Shown: piece after piece, positions 58,664-64,000 of the stretch
How the letters are laid out: each line of letters starts with the position of its first letter
Numbering within the stretch: the stretch's first letter is position 1
Origin: Aurifilum marmelostoma
Lineage: Eukaryota; Ascomycota; Sordariomycetes; Diaporthales; Cryphonectriaceae
NCBI GenBank assembly: GCA_027559495.1
Contig: JAMXSV010000024.1
Coordinates: 186,001 to 250,000, forward strand
Direction: 5' to 3'
Length of the DNA stretch: 64,000 nucleotides
Notes under the pieces: generated by a model
Told to the model about the DNA's origin: nothing
Database searches by the model: none
What the model saw: the letters and a program-made list of their open reading frames with translations, nothing else
Made by a program: the position numbers and the translations under genes

Positions 58664-61600
58664 GGCGACATCAAGGCCGTGTTGTTCGGTCGGCTCACCG
58701 CGTCACAAGGGACATTACCTGTTGTGTGAAGGAGGGACAAGAGCGGGAGAAGCGAAGGAAGCAGAAGGAAGGATAGTGAAGAGGAGGCAAGTAGAGAAAT
58801 AAGATCGACACGGGGAATTTTCTGTCAGAGGGTTTACTAGAATAAAAATAAAAAATAAAAAAGAAGGGAATGCAACCTCTTTCTTTTCATGGGGAGACAC
58901 AGGTTGAGCCACGTGCGGAGCCTAGACGGATACACACAGTACGTAGTAGATCAGATCAAATCGGTCCAGTCCAGGCCCCGTCAAGGGACTGCGTTGTGGC
59001 CATAGTACGAGGATAATTCCGGAGTGTCTACCTGGAAACATTGGGGGAGCCGTCGGCAGGCCCCTCTTGGGCTCTTACTATTGCAGAGGTGATTTCTGCG
59101 GTACCATCTGCGTAAGTACACTATGCACGCCGCAGTGCCCTACCAGAGTAATCACAGCCGCGGGCCACTAAGATCGTGAAGCATCATCCTTGTGTCGAGC
59201 CGAGTCGAGCCCTGCACATTATCACCGACGTATGGCGGCCTCCAGCACGGTCAAATTCCTATAGCACGGGTGGGGACGCAACCCTCCCAAGCTCCACACC
59301 ACCCTAAAGAAGTTCCAGAGTCCACACAGGGACGTTGGAGCCACACAAGAGAGAGCGAGGGTCCCTCCCACTCTTCCACCCCTCCTTCAACTCTGGTGGT
59401 GGCGTGAGTGGGCCACTCTACTCATGCAGGCACAAGGGGCACGAAACCCCTCCAGGTATAGCATATCGCCCCTAGTTGAAGTTGTTCCGTCATGGATTAT
59501 ATTGCCCAAGGATTCGGAGACTTGCATGGCTCATTATGCACGTGTTGCGGGTCGAGATGAGGAACAGTTTTGCTTGCGTGTTCCTGGTGTGTGTGTGTGT
59601 GTGTTCTTGTGTTCAGTGTGGTGATGGACTGGAGAGAGGCGAAGGGAAGGAGAGGGAAAAGGAAAGAAAAATAAAACACTGCCGAGGGAGAGGTACCCGT
59701 TGGTTTCGGGCCGTTTTTTTCCTTCGCTGTGCTTCTGTGATGATATTCTCAGACTGGGTGGTATGAGACAGGGTGAACCTTAAAGCGTCACCTCCGTCAT
59801 GCAGACCAGGCTCACCAATCACAGCGTGATGTGCCACTGCATAGGACTATGTACCAAGCAATACTACCATGCAGTGCCATGGCAGCACAATGTGGTGCGT
59901 AAGATCTTCAGAGTAGCTCGAAAATGGATGGTGTCCCATGTGGTGCGGCTGATGTGACCAGGTCAGGAATATCCCAGAAATAATTCCATGGGAACTCGAG
60001 TGCGAGCGAAACACCATACACATGGTTGGGAAGAAAGGAAAAGAAAGAAAAATAAAGAGGATTAATCGACGGCAGGGTTCCACATGCCTTTTTTTTTTTT
60101 TTCTTTGTTCTTTGGCGGACCAAGATATTGGACATTGTATGGGGAAACAGAGGGGGGGGAGAAAAAGAAAAAGAGATACAACATCCCCATGATATTGTAC
60201 AAGATACCCCATAATTGTGTGCGTGCGAATGGTACGTACAAAGGTACTGTGGAATCGTACCATTGTACGCAGTGATACAAAGCAAGCAAAGATGGACACG
60301 CATCGGGGAATTCCAGTGCCCCTCCAGGGACGGAAATAAGATTCGATTGCTCCAGGAGGCTGCGCCATCCCCACGCAGTCTGGGTTTGAAGGGCCCTCTC
60401 TCTCTCTCCACTGTCTGGGCTAGCTGTTAGTCAACTCTGGCGGACTCTCTCTCTCTCTCTCTCTGGGCGTCCTGGGGCGTTCTTTTCTACGCGAATGCGA
60501 TGCACTCGAGGCAAGGAAGATCCAAGCTGCCAGCCAGACCAGATGGCAGGACACAGACGTTGGGCTACGTCAAGTAGGAGAGCCATGCAGGCGTTCCAGT
60601 CGTCGTGGCGTCTGGAGATCAACGTTTGTCGGGGGATACTAGGCTCGCCACTACAATGCACCGTCCTCGGCGTACATGATTGGTCATTAGCAGAAAGGTG
60701 GCAAGTCGGAACCTGAGGATATGATTGCTCAATGGCAACGAATGCCCCGAGATGAAGGGTGGATGGGCCGGAGTGCCGGCCAGATTGACGTGGCGGCAAA
60801 GAAAGAAAGAAAAAAAAAATTAATATGTGGGAAGAATCATCATCCCTGCGTGCATGTGCTTGCTGTACAGTCCATTGCAGAGTGCCACGGTGCATACATT
60901 TGTGATGTGCGTTGTGCACTTTGTAGCATCAGAGACGCAGGACGGACAAGAGAGGGTCTAGAAATCCCAATGTAACCCACCGTGGAGAGAGACGAGAAGA
61001 GACGAAACCCACCCGGCCGGCTGGCGCCCCCATCTCTCTTGTCCCCCCCCCCCCTACTTCCGATCCTCGTTCGACAAGAGGGTCTCGACAGATACCAGCT
61101 ACGTGGTAAAATCGATAGTCACAAGCTCGTACCATGAAGGAATAACCACCATACCCTGGCATTCAGCCTTATCACACCCCCTCGAGAAAGAAAGGAGGTC
61201 TGGCTCGGTCGGAGGACATACCCGTCAGACTATCTGGCTTCCAGAAGATTACAGGCCTGCGGAGATGAAGAAAGAAGGAAGAGAAAACCCGCGTGGCGCC
61301 GGGTGGAAAAAATTCACCCCCTCCCTGGGAGAGAGGGGGGAGGGCAACAGCCTAAGTCCCAAAGGGGGCCGAGACCAGGGGGGACCCGAGCTGTCATCAG
61401 CGTGGTTCTTTCGGAAGTATCCGTTTTGATCAACGTCAGGGGGGGGGGGAGGTCACTGTTGTGTGGGCTTTGGGGGTTCACTGTGACTGTTGAGGGGGGG
61501 TTTCAAGACAGCCATTTCCGGTAGACCATTTTTGCCCTTGTCCTTCCGACCCATCATATTTCTTTCTCTCGGCTCCCGCTCATTGCTCAAACCCGCCGTC

Positions 61601-64000
61601 CTCTTTCATTGTATTACCACGACGGGTAATTAAATGGTCGTCCGGTTATGTCGAGTCTGTCTCGACACCAAGAGCAAACAGACGGACACACAGACGGTAA
61701 AATCAGTCCATCTCGCTCGAACGATTTTCCCTCTCTTGTGCTGGCAAATCGCACCCATCAGCTTTGCCTATGATACGGGGGTTCCCAACCATCTCCTACT
61801 GACCGGTTCTGTAACCGATGCAACCCTCTTCGCACTCCCTCCCTCTTCCGGCCCTTTGTGAGTCCTCCGCCTTCCTGTCAAGGATGGGCCGTCCATGCAA
61901 GGGGCATTCAAATCTTGCAGGATGTGATACCCTGTTTCTTGTGCCTGTGGCTCTCGCTCACTCCTTCGGCTCGAGGCGACTCTCGGCCGGCTCTACAGAT
62001 TAACCCTGTATCATAGCACACACATCAGCACTATAGTACAAGCCCATCAGGCTTGGCCAGAGCTTGTACTATGGGCGGACGCAGGCAGGAGGGGGTTGCT
62101 AACATGAGTGAACGACCGACCGACCGAACGAGGCTCCACCCATCTGCAGCTCGGGTTTACGGACCCGGACCTGTGAAACGACCTTCCTGGATGGGTGCGG
62201 CCATGGCGGGGCCCATAACCATGGTAAGGATATGTTCCGCGGGCTACGTAGACAGGGCCCATTGTACCGCAGCCTCGGATGTGTATTGAAGGTATGCACT
62301 TGGCAGTAGTGCTACAGGGAGTGTGCCCCCCCCTTCTCCTGTGTGTTTTTCTTTTCTGTGATGGTGCCTAGCCATACCATGGTAAACCCAATCCATTGTT
62401 GTCAAGAGAGAGCTCGCGTAATGCCGATGTATCCATCCCGCCTGCGCACAGCAGACAGCGAGATGCGCTCTGTAGTAGGAGATGGGGTCCTATCCTAGAC
62501 GACAAACCCCCCCCCCCCGCGACCCATCCTCTCTCGCTCTAGGATGGGGGCAGCGTCGTATCCTATCCCGCGCGACATCCGCAATGTAACATTACGATCG
62601 AGCCTTTTTCCCGTGCTTGCGTGGTTACTGGGTGGAGAGCACTACATAATAATCCCAAGGCTGATGCTCGGTCTCCATATCAAGCAAAAGAAAAAGAGAC
62701 TGAACGAAAGGATAAGGATATCCCACAGTGCCCAGGTTCACATGCGTGCTCTTGTCGTTCGCAGTGGCTAATGCCACCAAGTTCGATGGCGAAAGGCAGA
62801 GTTCAAGCTGGTGGGCATTCCTCCTGCAAGCCTTGTTTTTTTTTCCGTTGTTTTTTTCTTTTTCTTCTTCTCCTCTTCCCTTTTTTTCCTGCTCTCTACC
62901 CAGATCCGTGCCAGATCTCGTCAATCCAGACATCGCCGCCACCATGACATAGACGCGATCTTCCGACCAGGCCCCCTGTTTGGCGAACAAAGATCGACAC
63001 AGCATGAGTCGCTCACTGCATCTGGCTGCACCACTCGATCGGTATCGATCCACGCGTGTCTCCATCTTCACGATCATGTCCCACTCCAAGTCCCTCTCTT
63101 TCTCCCACACTCATACACAAATATATAGCCATTCGTAGTACCACTTGCTTACTATGGTAGCTGGCTATTACCGCTGTCTTCCCCGCGACGCTCGGGCTCA
63201 GCAAGCAAGTCGCGTTCTCATTCTCGACGATCCTGTGGGCCGCCGCTGTTGAACAAAGCCCCGACTGGTTACCGTCCACGACACCCTCTTCTTGGGTCTC
63301 TCTCTCTCTCTGACAGAAGACCACGACTGCCGGCATTGGCGTTCTCCGGTGGTAGTACTGGTGATGGTGGCGTTCACGCCAAAGAGGGGCAGAGGGACCA
63401 TCTCTGGGGCAAACTAGAGTAAACAATCATTGGCGTCGTCATTTTGGTCCTCGACGAGTCAAACGGTCTCCTCTTGTCCTCCCTCTCTCTCGCCCCTCCC
63501 TTGCGGAGTAACTGCGCTTACTGCCATGGCAGCTAGTAGACTCTTCTCTTACCTTTCACAAACCGTACGAAACAGCGCCAGCGACAAGCGCCAGTTCGAC
63601 AAGCAAAAGCAAAAAAAAAAAAAGGGGGGGGGGGCACGCGGCCCCTTCCGTCGAGCTCATCTCATCTCTTGTCTTCCTCAGCTCCCGTCGTGGACCGCTG
63701 TCGGTGTCAGTTCCCACGCCAAGAACGGGACAATCTCTCTCGTCGTCTGATTCAAGTTTCTTGCCGTCTGCTTTCCTCTTCTTCCTTTTTTTTTTTTTTT
63801 GCCCACAAGGGATCGGCAATCGCTGTGTCCCGAGCGCTGGTGGAGGAAGGATGGAGCGCGCTTCTGAGAGGGCAACGCACGCACTCTGGGAAAGGGGTCC
63901 AAGCAGCATGGCCGAGCTGAGAGTGCAGATCACTGTCGGCAGTTGGCCTGTGGTACCCAGATCTCACTCGGCTTGGTTTTTTTCCCTCATTGATGTCGAT
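58664..64000. other. 5.3-kb gene-poor region to the window end
   Basis: No recognisable gene is present on either strand. The sequence has T, C, A and G homopolymer tracts (for example 60088-60101, 61045-61055, 62508-62518, 63610-63634 and 63786-63800), (CT)n at 60444-60464, and CT-rich blocks. This could be the long regulatory upstream region of a gene beyond the window. I see no transposon ends, tRNA or splice-consistent protein. Confidence 0.5.
60444..60464 (+). repeat. (CT)n microsatellite
   Basis: An uninterrupted run of about ten CT units lies in the gene-poor terminal region. Confidence 0.9.

Overview
The window is nuclear DNA of a filamentous ascomycete (Pezizomycotina). The evidence is short spliceosomal introns (mostly 46-160 bp with GTRNGT...YAG borders), a highly reducing iterative polyketide synthase, an RTA1 protein, a CFEM-type Pth11-like receptor, a fungal fused extradiol dioxygenase and long pyrimidine-rich promoters. 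The class is probably Sordariomycetes, but I cannot prove that from sequence alone. No rRNA, tRNA, CRISPR array or intact transposon was recognised.

Region 1 (about 1.4-24.5 kb) looks like a secondary-metabolite gene cluster. It holds, in order, a cupin (+), an epoxide hydrolase (-), an RTA1-like membrane protein (-), a 14-TM-type MFS exporter (-), a 2.35-kb divergent promoter region, a nine-exon highly reducing PKS of 3256 aa (+), and an MlrC-type metalloprotein (+). The PKS reads KS-AT-DH-cMT-ER-KR-ACP followed by a C-terminal carnitine/choline acyltransferase-like (cAT) domain. That last domain replaces the usual external release step and is the most unusual feature of the window. A working model is that the PKS builds a methylated, reduced chain and the cAT passes it to a small acceptor. 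The epoxide hydrolase and cupin may tailor the product, and the MFS and RTA1 proteins may export it or protect the producer. No cluster transcription factor was found.

Region 2 (24.5-46.2 kb) is a scatter of ordinary genes: a small secreted protein in two exons, translation elongation factor 1-beta, a SnoaL-like protein, a short-chain dehydrogenase, a DUF7730-like protein whose true start lies behind a 46-bp intron, a mucin-like single-pass membrane protein, an extradiol (vicinal oxygen chelate) dioxygenase, an MDP1-type HAD phosphatase and a Sec14/CRAL-TRIO lipid-transfer protein.

Region 3 (46.2-64 kb) is gene-poor. It contains a PTR2-type peptide transporter with a 4-nt first coding exon, a possible tiny gene, a DszC-like acyl-CoA-dehydrogenase-fold flavoprotein and a CFEM-domain Pth11-type GPCR. 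Two stretches of about 5 kb (46.2-51.1 and 58.7-64.0 kb) hold only simple repeats and homopolymer tracts.

Exon borders were worked out by eye from splice consensus, frame continuity and family consensus, and every multi-exon model below closes in phase. Transcript data would be needed to confirm them.
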